A stretch of 64,000 bases of DNA. Origin: Cornus controversa (Eukaryota; Streptophyta; Magnoliopsida; Cornales; Cornaceae). This document shows, in pieces, positions 1 through 22,718 of this stretch (its first letter is position 1; every line of letters begins with the position of its first letter). The stretch is from contig CM048845.1 in NCBI GenBank assembly GCA_026545225.1, positions 122,874,033-122,938,032 of the forward strand, read 5' to 3'. The notes below the pieces were generated by a model. It searched no databases. It was given only the letters and a program-made list of their open reading frames with translations, and was not told the origin of the DNA. The position numbers were made by a program, and so were the translations under genes.

Positions 1-535
1 CCAACAGTTATCTGATCACATTTTCTGAAAAAAGGAATTATCTGATCACAACAAGAAGCATTCCACCCTGAACAACAGGAAGCCTTGTGAATTAAAAACA
101 TCATAAGACTATAAGAGTAACAAATTAATGTCACAATAAAGAAGTACAACTCCAGAAATTAAACATCTGTGTTATTACTTTCAACCCCCACTTCCAAAAT
201 AGGAAGAAAGCGAGAGAATGTAAAAGCAGCCAGACCAGATGAATTTATCAGTGTAAAAGCGAAAGCGAGCAAACTAAAATTAGAAGCTCAAGCTTTGTAT
301 AACAGGTAAAACGCTTAAAGACAAATAATTCTGAAATAAAAATATATTATAGGAGGTACTTATCCCCACTCTGACCCCTAAGGGGAAAGCAGTAAAGAAA
401 ATTGATGAAAGGATATTAGGTAGGTCAGAGCTGGCATAAGAACACATTTTATCGTATAAGCTTTAGTGAATGGTAGGACACCTATAAATAATATAAATAC
501 AAATGACATGACTTCAAGTAGTGGTAATTGCTTAC
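1..535 (-). other. AUG5: AUG5 last visible intron (3' side)
   Basis: This is the intron after the exon at 536-668. The donor reads GTAAGC on the minus strand. I searched for the expected final exon, which in plant AUG5 begins with an Asp-Glu-Trp-Trp stretch, and did not find it here, so it lies beyond the left edge. No repeat or other gene is visible. Confidence 0.7.
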
Positions 536-12173
<11,638 letters not shown>

Positions 12174-13400
12174 CGAGCTCGTTGAGCTCTGCTTTCTGTA
12201 CAAACCCAATGTATTGAAATTCGAATAAATTTAAGCTAGGTCATCGTTATATCCAACTCAAAACCCTAATATGCAGATCCGAATATCAATAAGCATGTAT
12301 ACATACAGAGAGGGAGGGAAGCTGAATATGAAGAAAAATAAATAAGGTGGTTCTAAAACCCTATAATTTTGGACAGATAGATCTGCCAATGTCTACAAAA
12401 TGTTCTAGTGTTGGCCGGCCAAGGAAGGAAGGAGACGATAAAATAATGTGGAGGATGTCCATCCATACTCTACTTCGTAATTGATATACTTCGTAATTGA
12501 TATACTGAATATACATACAATCATACTACGATTGTACAAGAAGTTTTAAGTTTACTTACCGAAAAAACAAGTTTTAAGTTTGATCATAAGGACCCGAATT
12601 ATGTGAAAATTTTAAAATATGTGTGTCCCGCCTCATATATATTATATATATATATATAGAGTAAAATATATATATATAAATATTACTCTACATAGATCGT
12701 GTTAATCACCTGTAAATGGCTGATGGCTCAGCAGCGGGAAACAAACTAGGACTACAACGGGCGGGTTCAACTTTACACATAAAATGTTGAAGTTTAATTC
12801 AACTGTATCTATTTAGCCCTAATTTAATTCATCCTTAAATTTTTTAACTGGAGTTGAAATTTTTGATTAAAAAATCATATTAATTTGAATTATCTATATG
12901 ACAAATCTCCACGTTAAAAATTTAAACTGATCTTTAATTAGTTTCACATTAGATTACTCCTAAACACAAAAAAATAATAATAATAAGAACTTAATGCTAA
13001 TTCTTAAAAAATTACAAACAATTTTTTAGAAAATTAATTATCAAAAGTGTTAACATGCAATAAATTAAGATTTAAATAAAATAAGTTTAGAAAAAAGATT
13101 ATCATAATTTGAATATCATATATAATGTATTTAAAATAAAAATATGTATAAAAATAATATTATAATTGTGATTCAGGTTGGATTCAGGTTCTTGGCACAT
13201 CAACTCAAGTTCAACCCTAATTAAGTTCAAATTGAGATTTTTTTAATTCAAGCTCAACCCTAATTGTAAAAATAGTTATCAAAATTCATAAAAAATCGAG
13301 GTGGGCTAGGATTCAGTAGGTTACCAACTCAAGTTGCACCCCTACAAGAAATCGACACTTGTCTCATCATCAGAATTATTAAGTTATTTTTTTCGATAAG
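12174..13400 (-). other. AUG5 5' leader and upstream region
   Basis: The AUG5 promoter and leader must lie here. A pyrimidine-rich tract followed by AG just above the start codon (about 12191-12205, minus strand) could be the 3' splice site of a leader intron. A TA microsatellite lies at about 12637-12680. No clear TATA box or gene was found. Confidence 0.4.
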
Positions 13401-14085
13401 ATAAATTAAAGGCCAAATTACATTTTGACCTCTTGAGATACGTCCATACGTCAATCTAATCCTCCACATTTGTGTATCAACTTTTACACCCTTAAAGTTT
13501 AAAATTATACATTACTTTAGCCCCTCATGTAAAATTGCTTACATCATATAAACAGCAGTAAAACAATATCCAAAATACTCTTCTACACTTTCGTGTCTAT
13601 TTGTGCCAATTTTTTTTCAAAATAGAGTTTATCAGTTTGACTCATCATCTCTATTAATTTTCACTCGACATATGGCATCATTGACTTAATTTAAGAACAA
13701 TTTAATATAATATAAGCTTGTTGGGTCCTCCCATTCTTCTTCACCGTTAAATCTCTCTCATAGTGTACGAGAACAGAGATAATAAAATGTTTATTGACCT
13801 TTCAAATAAAAATAAAAATTACCCTTTTATATTATGAATTAATATATATACAAGTATGTACAAAGAATACAGAACGCAAATATATGCACACATATATGTA
13901 TATATATGTAGATGTATTTATATTAATAAACATGACTCCTCTTCAATGTAATTTTAGAAAATGACTTATCGAAACTAATTAATACACGATATTTTTTAGT
14001 TTTAGAACTTATTTTTTGTTTTCGTAGAATATGGTGTAAAATATTTTTCAAGCATACAAATACCAAAAAAATATGTTGTATATGC

Positions 14086-14123
<38 letters not shown>

Positions 14124-14127
<4 letters not shown>

Positions 14128-14385
14128 ACATCTAAATAGAGAGTGTAAATATAACAGATGTCAATTTGGTTCCATAGTTTCATATTGAAATTCAAAATGT
14201 TCAATGCCTATGTTAATTATTTTGAACTCGTATCTTTTGCCAATTATTTTTATTTTTTTTTCTTTTTTTTTTTGTGTTTGTGTTTAAGTTTTTGTCAATT
14301 ATTGTTGTAGATATTAAAAAATTACATGATGGACCCAAAACATAATTTGGGTTTATCTTTAATTTAGTCCACTTTGAAATGTGAC

Positions 14386-14418
<33 letters not shown>

Positions 14419-14647
14419 TTTTTTTTTACATCTAAATAGAGAGCGTAAATATAACAGATGTCAATTTGGTTCCATAGTTTCATATTGAAAATCTTTTGAA
14501 CTCATATCTTTTGCCAATTATTTTTGTCTTTTTTTTTTTTTTTTGTGTTTAAGTTTCTGTCAATTATTGTTGTAGACATTAAAAAATTACATGATGGACC
14601 CAAAATATAATTTAGGTTTATCTTTAATTTAGTCTACTTTGGAATGT
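14124..14647. repeat. Tandem duplication, two copies, 300-bp period
   Basis: Copy 1 (14124-14386) and copy 2 (14424-14647) both begin TTTTACATCTAAATAGAGAG and run through the same landmarks, ending near a shared stretch about a dozen bases before GGACCCAAAA and beyond. Copy 2 lacks a short internal piece. A TA microsatellite precedes each copy and may have mediated the duplication. Confidence 0.85.
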
Positions 14648-14649
14648 GG

Positions 14650-15365
14650 CCCAATGAGTCAGATAATTTGAAGTCCAGACCCACCACAAATAAATGAGTT
14701 ATGGACTGGTTTAAATTGTCTGGGAAACCCAAACCCACTTAAAAATGGGTCTAATGGATAATTAAATATATATATATATATATTTGTAATTATCAACAAA
14801 GATAATTATTATGGATAATTATCAAAATTATCATAAAAGATAATTATAGGATAATTATAAAAAGAAAATAAAGTTACAAATCTACCCCTCCGGTGAGCCT
14901 ATAAATAAAGGTCCAAAGGTGGGAGAAAGGGGAGGACCAGAAGATTATCAGAAAAAGCTGAAACTCTGCAAAAGTCTTTGCTTAAAGTCTAAAGCTCCAA
15001 AGCACCTAAACCCTGAAGGAGAGAAGAACAACAAGCACATCATCCACGTGCCGTTCTTCACCAAAGTTTTAGCCCTTGAAGTCGGATCGCTAAGGAGATC
15101 GAATCAGATGAATTTATCTTTCTTTTGTAAAGATTCACAGGGAATTTCCTTTTGTGGTTTGTGACTTTGAGGATGTGTTTCCGGGGGATTTGATGGTGTT
15201 GCCACCACAACCGGAAGTTGTATTTACTATCAATCTTGCTCTCGGTACTGCATTTGTAAAGATTCACAGATGATTGTACCCATCTTTTTTAAATTAATAA
15301 AATTATTTATTTGTTACCAATTTTCGTTCCTAGAATTTTGGACACGAAATTTGTGTGTACAGTTG
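14650..15365 (+). mobile_element. LTR-like remnant (probable Ty3/Gypsy type)
   Basis: A TATAAATA box (about 14900) is followed by a purine-rich leader, then text resembling the 3' part of plant Gypsy LTRs with an AATAAAATTATTTATT stretch near 15296. The limits are approximate and no internal region or target duplication was identified. The open frame at 14919-15164 looks like LTR leader sequence, not a gene. Confidence 0.4.
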
Positions 15366-15792
15366 TTTTCTTTTAATTTTGATGCTTATTTCTTTCTAGG
15401 TTTTTTTGTTTTTTTAATTGAATTTTTCCTTTAATCATATGACAAGGTGTTGTGAAGTTCTAATTTTTTTTTTCTCTTCCATTATTTGTGAATATAGAGA
15501 TAAAACTTCTGTTATGAGAATAAATGTGTCTTTTGGGTGGAATGTAATTTCACAGACATAGGAGTTAGTCGACATGAATCAATAATCTCTTAATATTTAT
15601 ATATATTCTTATTTATATACTGGACACCAACTTGTAATATTAGAAAGAAGATTTCCTTCTGTGAGGAGGAAATCCTATGGGACCGTCAAAAGTCATAACA
15701 GTGTCATTTTAGTAATCACACTCAATTATTATTAACATTGTTTATTTAATAACGATCTATACTCTCAATTATTATTAATATTGTTAATTTAC

Positions 15793-16279
15793 TAAGGCTT
15801 TGTTTGGATAAATAAAAGAGAAAAGAAAAGAAATGATAAGATTAATTATGAGAGAAAGAAAAAACAAAAAAAAAATAACATGTATTTATGTTTGGATAAA
15901 TTATGAAAGAAAATAAATGAAACTATTGCATTCTCGTTTGTAAAAAGTAAAGGAGATAAAATAAAAGAAATTATTTTAATCAATTTATTATCATGCCATT
16001 TTGTGTTTATATTACAAGATATACCCAAATGTCTTTTAAATTTTGTTCTTTAAAATGTTATGATTATTTTTTGTATTATAAAAGATTCATTTATTCTTAT
16101 CATTTCTCTTCAAATTTTTTCACTTTTGGAATGATAACAAATGAGAGATTTGAAGAGATAAGATATCCCTCAAAATCACTTATAATCATTTATTTTCTCT
16201 TACTAATGACAATTCAAACACAAAAATTACTATCTTATCTTTTCTTTTTCTTCCAATTCCATCAATCCAAACGAGCCCT
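15793..16279. mobile_element. MITE with GGCTTTGTTTGGAT-type inverted ends
   Basis: The left end TAAGGCTTTGTTTGGAT pairs with the right end ATCCAAACGAGCCCTA. The interior is AT-rich with partial self-complementarity. Flanking TAA/TAG would fit the 3-bp target of PIF/Harbinger (Tourist-like) elements. Open frames on both strands are by-products of AT-rich sequence. Confidence 0.65.
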
Positions 16280-16630
16280 AGGCCCAAGTCTTCATTTGCC
16301 TATTTAAACCCAGTACCTTCTTTCATTGCCAAATGGGTAGATCTCAAAAACCACACAAAATCTTTGTTATGTACTGTTCACACGTGTCAAATACTTGTAT
16401 AAAGATTTGATGTCAAAATGTACCTGATAGAGAGATGTTTGGGAGGTGGAATAAATGTAACTTGGATAAGTATAGTGTATAAATATAATAGTTTAGTCAT
16501 TTCGACATATTGTTGACCAAAGTCAATTAAAAACTACTGATATGAAGTGAAAATGAAAATTCACAAATGTGAAAGAGTCAAATTAACGTATGAACAAACT
16601 TCAAGCGGTCAAAATATAATTTGCCTGCCC

Positions 16631-17790
16631 TAAATTAAATTAAGTATACTTCAAAAAAAAATAACACCCAAGGTGCGAGCTTTATGTTAGTCAGGTTCAA
16701 TTCCCACAAAAAATGAAAAATTTCTTATGAAAGCATATACGACTCTGTTTGTGTGTGAATGCAAAGGACATAAATTATGCCCACAATAGGTTGTTTTCTG
16801 AATGAAAAGTCTGTTTTTAGATTTTTCTCCCAACAAGCCGTTTTACATATAAATTATCTTAAATTAAAATTGGCATCTCACATTAAAATATGTCACTCTC
16901 ACTTGAATGGTGTTGACCCTTCAGTCACACCTATGTAAATGGGATTGAGACATATTTATTCTCTCTTTTTTTTTTTTCTTCCTTTGGTAATAAGTATTGG
17001 AAATACCACTATTCATTCATACTATTATATTATACTAGGAATAATCTCCTTACAGCCTCACACTTTTTTCGCGAGAGTGAATTGATGTTACACATAATGA
17101 TGACGATTAAAGAAAAACTTTTTTCCTTTCTTCTAAAGATATGCTTAGTTGAATAAATCTGTAAAGCTTGTACCAATCTAATTCAAAAAACTCTTTCACG
17201 ATATTTTTGATCAGTGAACAATGAAAAACTTCATTATTTATTTATTTTTGTTAATGTTCCTTTGGGTTCATTGTTTTTGTGAGGAACAGACAAAAACAAT
17301 TTAAAAAAATACTCTGAAGTAATTTGAAAATAAAAAATACAAAATAAAGTAAGAAAGATATATTTATTATGGAAAATGATAAATGTCACAAAATGTATCT
17401 TGCTATTGTGTTTGTGTACAATGTGTTGCAAAAAAATAAACAAAAACAGAGCAATACATTTGGAAATCAATTGTGACATGGCGCTGCAATAATACTAGTC
17501 AGTCAATCAATGGAACCGAACACATTGGGGATATATGTTTCTTATTATGCGAAACTAAATGCAATTGTTGTTTTTTGTTGCGATCAAAATCATGATTTGA
17601 TTTAGAAATGTGTACTATAGGATGGCTTAGAAATTACTACTTTAAAATTCTACGGCGGCCAATCCTAAACTCTCAAATAAAGTAAAAAATATTAGGTGGC
17701 CCTACCATCTCATATCCCATCTTGACCATACATCTCTCTCTCTCTCTCGTTTTGTCATGATCATGTACAAATTATGAAACATGTATCTAA
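16631..17790. other. Intergenic stretch, nothing recognised
   Basis: AT-rich DNA with a short CT run at about 17730-17748. I see no gene and no transposon ends. Confidence 0.5.
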
Positions 17791-18639
17791 TGTTACATTT
17801 GGTAGACAGAAATAAAATGAAATGAAATGTTCATTTCAATCATTTATTTGTTTGGTCTGAATTTTAAGGTGAGAATGATCATTCTCCTGAAATAAAATTT
17901 TATTTCATAGTAACCTGTGGAATGAGCATTCTATTTTCAGTAAGATTAAAAAAAAATATTATATTACCAAAAAACTCTTCACTTCCACCACTACACCAAA
18001 GCTACCACCACCACCACCGCTACATCGCCACATTCATACTCCCCCACACCACTAACTCCATATTTTCACCTTCTTCCACTATCACTGCCGCCACCACATT
18101 GCATTGTCACGACCTTCACCACCACACCACGACCTCCACCATCACCCTTACAATACTGCTACCATCACCTTTACCACCCCCATTGTACCACAACCACATC
18201 GCCACCTTCCTTCATCAGCACCAGCACCACACCACTCCACCACCATCTTCCTTCACCACCACACCACGACCTCCACTCCCTACTATACCACTACCACCAC
18301 CTCCATATTGCCGCCACCACCGCCACATCGCCACCTTCCTCCACCATCATACAACTGCCACTCGCACCACACCACTCCACCACCCACACATCGCCACCTT
18401 CCTCCACCACCACACCGCCACCACCTCCATATTGCCACCTTCCTCCATCACTACACATTTGTTGGTTTAATTTATTTGACACTGGAGGGATATTTTGGAG
18501 AATTTGATTTTAAATTTATTCTATTCCTACCTCATTTCATATTTGCAAACAAATAATAGAATGTAAATGGCCATTTCATTCCTATTCTGATTCCATTCAC
18601 AGTTGTGTTCTATTATAGTATCGCATACCAAACGTTGCA
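17791..18639. mobile_element. Non-autonomous DNA element carrying a CCA-rich core
   Basis: The 14-bp ends TGTTACATTTGGTA (17791-17804) and TACCAAACGTTGCA (18626-18639) are inverted copies with three differences. TAA adjoins both ends, as for PIF/Harbinger insertions. Inside each end lies diverged inverted text built on ATTCCATT/AATGGAAT-like words. The core is the CCA-rich tract described separately. Confidence 0.6.
17984..18461 (+). repeat. CCA/CCACCT-rich low-complexity array
   Basis: About 480 bp of irregular CCA, CAC and CATCGCCACCTTCCTCCA-like units, far richer in C than its surroundings. It keeps frames open in parallel (Thr/His/Pro-rich on +, Gly/Val-rich on -), which is expected from the repeat and is not evidence of a gene. 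The unit CACATCGCCACCTTCCTCCA recurs with variations. Confidence 0.85.
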
Positions 18640-19869
18640 TAATAATTTGAAAGATAATTGTACGAAATTTATACTGTCAAAAATTTATACCAAAAGTCAT
18701 TTATAATAAATCACACAAATCAGTTAAATTTTTACATTATCTTTCTTTTATCAAATTAAATTATAATCTTTGACTTCAAATATGATAAATTAAAGGTGAG
18801 CCAATGACAATTGTCGTGAGTTCAATATCATAGTAGCATTACTCATAATAGAATGACATGCAATTTTTTGTGTCAGTGTTTTCTCTTTGTTTCAATTTCG
18901 ACTCATTTCTGGGTTTCAGCTTATGAAGCACTAGAGGTTGAATTATTAGAGGTACAGAGAGAAACACCTCGTAATAAAATAGAATGAGGTTTGAGTGAGA
19001 TAGAAAAAAGTGATTTTGAAAAAGAAAACACAGTGGGAGAGAGAAGCAGACGGAGGGGACAGAGAAATAGATGTAATCAAGGTTTTTGTTACTAAAATTC
19101 CATGGTGTAATATATGTTGCTTGGTATCGTACTATTGGTGGGAAGTACACATGAGGTGGTAGTCTTAGACTACCTAATAATTTCTCCCTCACTAAAGCGA
19201 GTTTTGATCAATTTTAAGTTGTTGACAAATTTTTTTCCATGACAAAAAAAAAAAATTACACATTAAAACACCAAAGAAGTACATCCATCGTATATTTATC
19301 CTGGCAGTGGCAGCACATCATTAGATAAAAAATTTATACAAGACCTCAAAGCCAATTTACCCACTTGATGGGCCAAATCTTTATTTCTTGAGGAACAAAC
19401 TTCACCGATAAAAATTATTGCTAAAGAAAAAGATGAATAATATATTCAACCACAATGAACAAATGTGCTGGACATGGTCCACTTTTTAGCACCGCTTTAG
19501 CATCACACTTAAATATAACACGAGAAAAGCCCTAATCCAAGTTGTTTATGATTAGTTTGATGGAGTCTTTTTAACTTACATGCGCAACATGGATAAAGGA
19601 CATATATATATATATATATATATATTTGAAGAATCAATTTGAAGTTAATTACAGAGAAATAGTGTTGTTTCTGATGGATTGTGATATTCATCTTAAAAGT
19701 TTGACATGTCTGTCGTTGCTTAATTATTTTACTTGCCATTTTCTGATGGTCAAATTTTACTAAAATCAAAAGTTGCAAAATACTATACTATTTTTCTTTG
19801 CAACAAACACTCTCAGTTTATCAAAACTTGTAAATTAATCCCTCTCAGTCTCCGACAATCAGATGTTGA
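18640..19869. other. Intergenic stretch, nothing recognised
   Basis: AT-rich, with a TA microsatellite at about 19602-19625. The minus-strand frames at 18839-19192 and 19509-19778 have no recognisable domain and fit chance. Confidence 0.5.
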
Positions 19870-20126
19870 AATTTTGGTATTAAAGTAATCACGTGCAATG
19901 CAGGTAACACATGAGTTGAATGTTTTTGACAAAAATGTCATTACGTATGCTCATTTCACCGTTTATAATTGATTTTACAATTGAGAAGTCTGATTGTCGA
20001 AATTTTGGTGTTAAAGTGATCACGTGCAATGCAAATGACACATGAGCTGAATGTCAAAATATTTTTGACGAAAATGTCATTATGTATGCTCATTTCACCG
20101 TTTATAATTGATTTTACAATTGAAAA
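19870..20126. repeat. Tandem duplication, about 131-bp period
   Basis: Copies start at about 19870 and 20001. Both run AATTTTGGT..., GATCACGTGCAATGCA-like, GTATGCTCATTTCACC and TTTACAATTGA. Differences are few, so the duplication is fairly recent or constrained. Confidence 0.8.
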
Positions 20127-20453
20127 GTTTGAGGGTGTTTGTTGCATGTGTAAGAGTATTTTTGTTAAAAGAAATCACCCCATGTGTCATGTGTATTACA
20201 CTTCACCACTTTGGCACTAGAATTCCAACATATAAAGAGGGTAAGTTGTAATTTTTGATAAATTGAGGGTGTTTACTGTAAAAAATAAAATAAAAAGGTA
20301 TTTTGTAATTTTTTGATAGTACATACAGATTTAGTGCAATTTCACCTTTTCTATTTTTTATATGTTGAAGCTCGTTGATGTAATTTTTTCTTATCTAGAA
20401 TGAGGTTAATATAATTTGTCCTAATAATTACTATTAATTTATTGGCAAAAGAG

Positions 20454-21336
20454 TCCAAAATTCCTCTCGTGATTTTAAAAAGGTGCAAGAAGTCCACTAT
20501 GCTATATTTTGGACCATATCATACCTTTACTTTTGCAAAAGTGAGCAAATTATCCCATTTTACACATATTCTCATTTTCTATAATTATTTTACATTTTTT
20601 ATTACTATAAATAATAAATAAAGAACAATAGAAAAAAGAGAGATTTTTTATATTAAGTTTTTTTTACCTTAATAAAAAAGAGGAAAAAAAAACTAAAAAT
20701 GCACAATTACATAATAAATTTATTTTATTTTATTTTTGTTTTCTGAAAAAAATTTCATTAGAAAGAGGGATTTTTTTATATCAAGTTTTTTTTTTATTGT
20801 AAAAAAAGAGGAGTTTTTTCTAGGAAAAAAAAATTCGGGAAATAATTTATGGGGGAAAAAAACTAAATATGCACAATTACTTAATAAAATTTTTTGATTT
20901 TATTTTCCGGAACTTTTTTCATTAGAAAGAGAGATAATTTATGAAAATAAAACAAATTTCAAAAAAACAAAAAAAATCTAGAAATTATTACTATTGTGTA
21001 TATTTAGTTTTTTTCCTTGGAAATATTTTTTGAATTTTTTTTATTATGTAATTGTACATTTTTAGTTTTTTGTAAAGAGATTTTTTTCCTCAAAAAATCT
21101 TTTTTTTTTTATTATGGTAATAAAAAAAACTTAATATAAAAAACCCTCCACTTTCTAATTTTTTTATTTTTAATAATAATGAAAAGAGTAAAATGGTCAT
21201 ATAAAAGAAGAATATGTGTAAAAGGAGGTAAATTGTACTCTTTTGCAAAAGTGAGAGTGTGATATAGTTCAAAATATAGTATATGAGAGTTTCTTGCACC
21301 TGTTTAAATCATAAGAAGGATTTTGGATCCTTTTGC
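20454..21336. mobile_element. Mutator-like foldback MITE, 883 bp, with a perfect 10-bp target duplication
   Basis: TTAATTTATT occurs immediately before (20444-20453) and after (21337-21346) the element. The left arm begins GGCAAAAGAGTCCAAAAT; the right arm read in reverse begins GCAAAAGGATCCAAAAT. Complementarity extends well over 100 bp on each side (shared GGTGCAAGAA, CTTTTGCAAAAG and TTTTACACATATTCT). There is no coding capacity. The right end lies about 90 bp before the probable RING gene TATA box. Confidence 0.8.
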
Positions 21337-21428
21337 TTAATTTATTTCTAAAAAATAAAATACTATTGATTCATAATATTAAATTCCTGTTACTGTAACA
21401 TAATTTATGTCCTGTTACCAAACATTGC

Positions 21429-21442
21429 TATATATAATAATA
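21429..21442 (+). promoter_or_regulatory. Probable TATA box of the RING E3 gene
   Basis: CTATATATAATAATA lies about 250 bp before the leader splice donor. The following sequence becomes CT-rich, as in plant leaders. No experimental start site is available. Confidence 0.45.
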
Positions 21443-22599
21443 TTATACAGTCGCTACATTAAACTTGTATAAGGTTGAGACTTGAGATTAGATTATTCTA
21501 CCATCCACCACCAAAACCAGAAGGGGTCGCTTTAATTTCGCTCTTTCATTGCTTTTCTCGCCGAAAAATCCAACACGCCGTCCCTTTATAGAATCCGAAG
21601 CATCTGACTTCGGGATTTCTAGGTTTCTGTCTCCCTTTCACGAATCAAAAATCACTCTCTCTATCTTATTTCTCTGTATATATTTGTTACTCTCAAGGTA
21701 CTAACCCTTTTCCTTCTTCTCCCAATTACAGAATTTTTGTCTCTCAAATCTCTCTCCCTCTTTGTTACTGCTTGATTCTCTGTCTTTTATAGTCCTTTGA
21801 ATGTTGATCGCCGTGAAATTCAATAATCGGAAATGGGTCTCTCTTATTTTACTGATCAAATAATATTTTCCGGCAGATCTTTTCCCCTGATATGGTTTTC
21901 ATTTTAATTTCAATTTTGGGTAATCTGAAATGGGTTTGGTTGAATCTTTTGTGGGATGTTTGTCTGCAGAGCTATAATAATTGTTACGGGATGAATTATC
22001 CCATTCTAGTGGTTACATATATATGTTTATGCATATGTTGTGTCTTTCCTTAATGTTGTAGAGAATAATTTCTTTATTGATTTTGGATAGACCTCGAAAA
22101 ATCAATCACATCATAAGCAATTTAGGATTTTTTTGTTAATAACCGGTGATCATTATCTGATGTCATGTATTCTGTTGGTTGATAATTTTATGATAAGTTT
22201 GATATGCGGTGAGCCAACCTTAATTACCCAAAAGAAATGTTCTTTTTGGCATTCAAATAGACTGGATTTTGTGAATGTTAATTAGTTGGACGTAGGACGA
22301 GCTTTGATTACACTATTAGTGGATAGTTTGAATGTCCACAATATTGATGATGGTTTTTACAGTTCCAGCTTAAACGTCAATTAAGTTACTTTAGGACGGC
22401 ATTGTTGGCTATTTCTGATGTCTCCTGTTCTCAAATTGATACTATTTTTCAGGTGAAGAATTTATATTGGTTCTATTTTTTGAGGTCCAGTATAAAAAAG
22501 GTCATTTGGCATTTGTCTCTAGAAGAGAGAGGGTACTGGTTCGCGGATTAACTTCAACTGCGAGCTTAGCGTCCTCTCTCCCGTCCCCTCTATATCTTC

Positions 22600-22632
22600 A
22601 TGTTCTTATTACTACAAGAGATACTCTGTTGA
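22600..22632 (+). promoter_or_regulatory. Upstream ORF 1 in the RING E3 leader (10 codons)
   Basis: ATG to TGA encodes MFLLLQEILC. It lies in the second leader exon, 119 bp before the main start. Its stop overlaps the start of the next upstream ORF (TGATG). Confidence 0.45.
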
Positions 22633-22691
22633 TGTGTATGCCTTCAGCATCTGAGCGTATTGGTGAGATTGGAGAAGGTGGGGGGATTTAA
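22632..22691 (+). promoter_or_regulatory. Upstream ORF 2 in the RING E3 leader (19 codons)
   Basis: ATG to TAA encodes MCMPSASERIGEIGEGGGI and ends 27 bp before the main ATG. It starts inside the stop of upstream ORF 1. If both are translated they would reduce or condition translation of the E3; that is inference. Confidence 0.45.
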
Positions 22692-22718
22692 GTGAGCAAA
22701 TAGTTTGGAGCTGGCATT

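Larger units (their letters stand above)
13411..16630. mobile_element. Candidate Mutator-like non-autonomous element, 3.2 kb, with nested repeats
   Basis: The left end GGCCAAATTACATTTTGACC and the inverted right end ending at 16630 match over about 60 bp with small differences. Each end is directly followed outward by TAAATTAAA (13402-13410 and 16631-16639), a perfect 9-bp direct repeat of the length Mutator-like elements make. The flanks are AT-rich, so some of the match could be chance. No transposase is visible inside. It contains a tandem duplication, an LTR-like piece and a smaller inverted-repeat element. Confidence 0.5.
21465..22718 (+). other. Spliced 5' leader of the RING E3 gene
   Basis: A CT-rich leader ends at a donor near 21699 (CAAG|GTACTAAC). 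The matching acceptor is TTTTTCAG at 22445-22452, giving a leader intron of about 750 bp. The second leader exon would run from 22453 to the ATG at 22719. The transcript start is approximate. Confidence 0.6.

Noticed and set aside
12209-12209. Upstream TTG start that would lengthen AUG5 by 12 residues
   Set aside because: Not an ATG, and the sequence there looks like a leader with a splice acceptor. The ATG at 12173 fits the family N-terminus.
17922-18556. Long parallel open frames rich in Thr, His and Pro (182 and 150 codons)
   Set aside because: They are produced by the CCA-rich repeat, which lacks stops in several frames, and sit inside a transposon. No domain or splice context.
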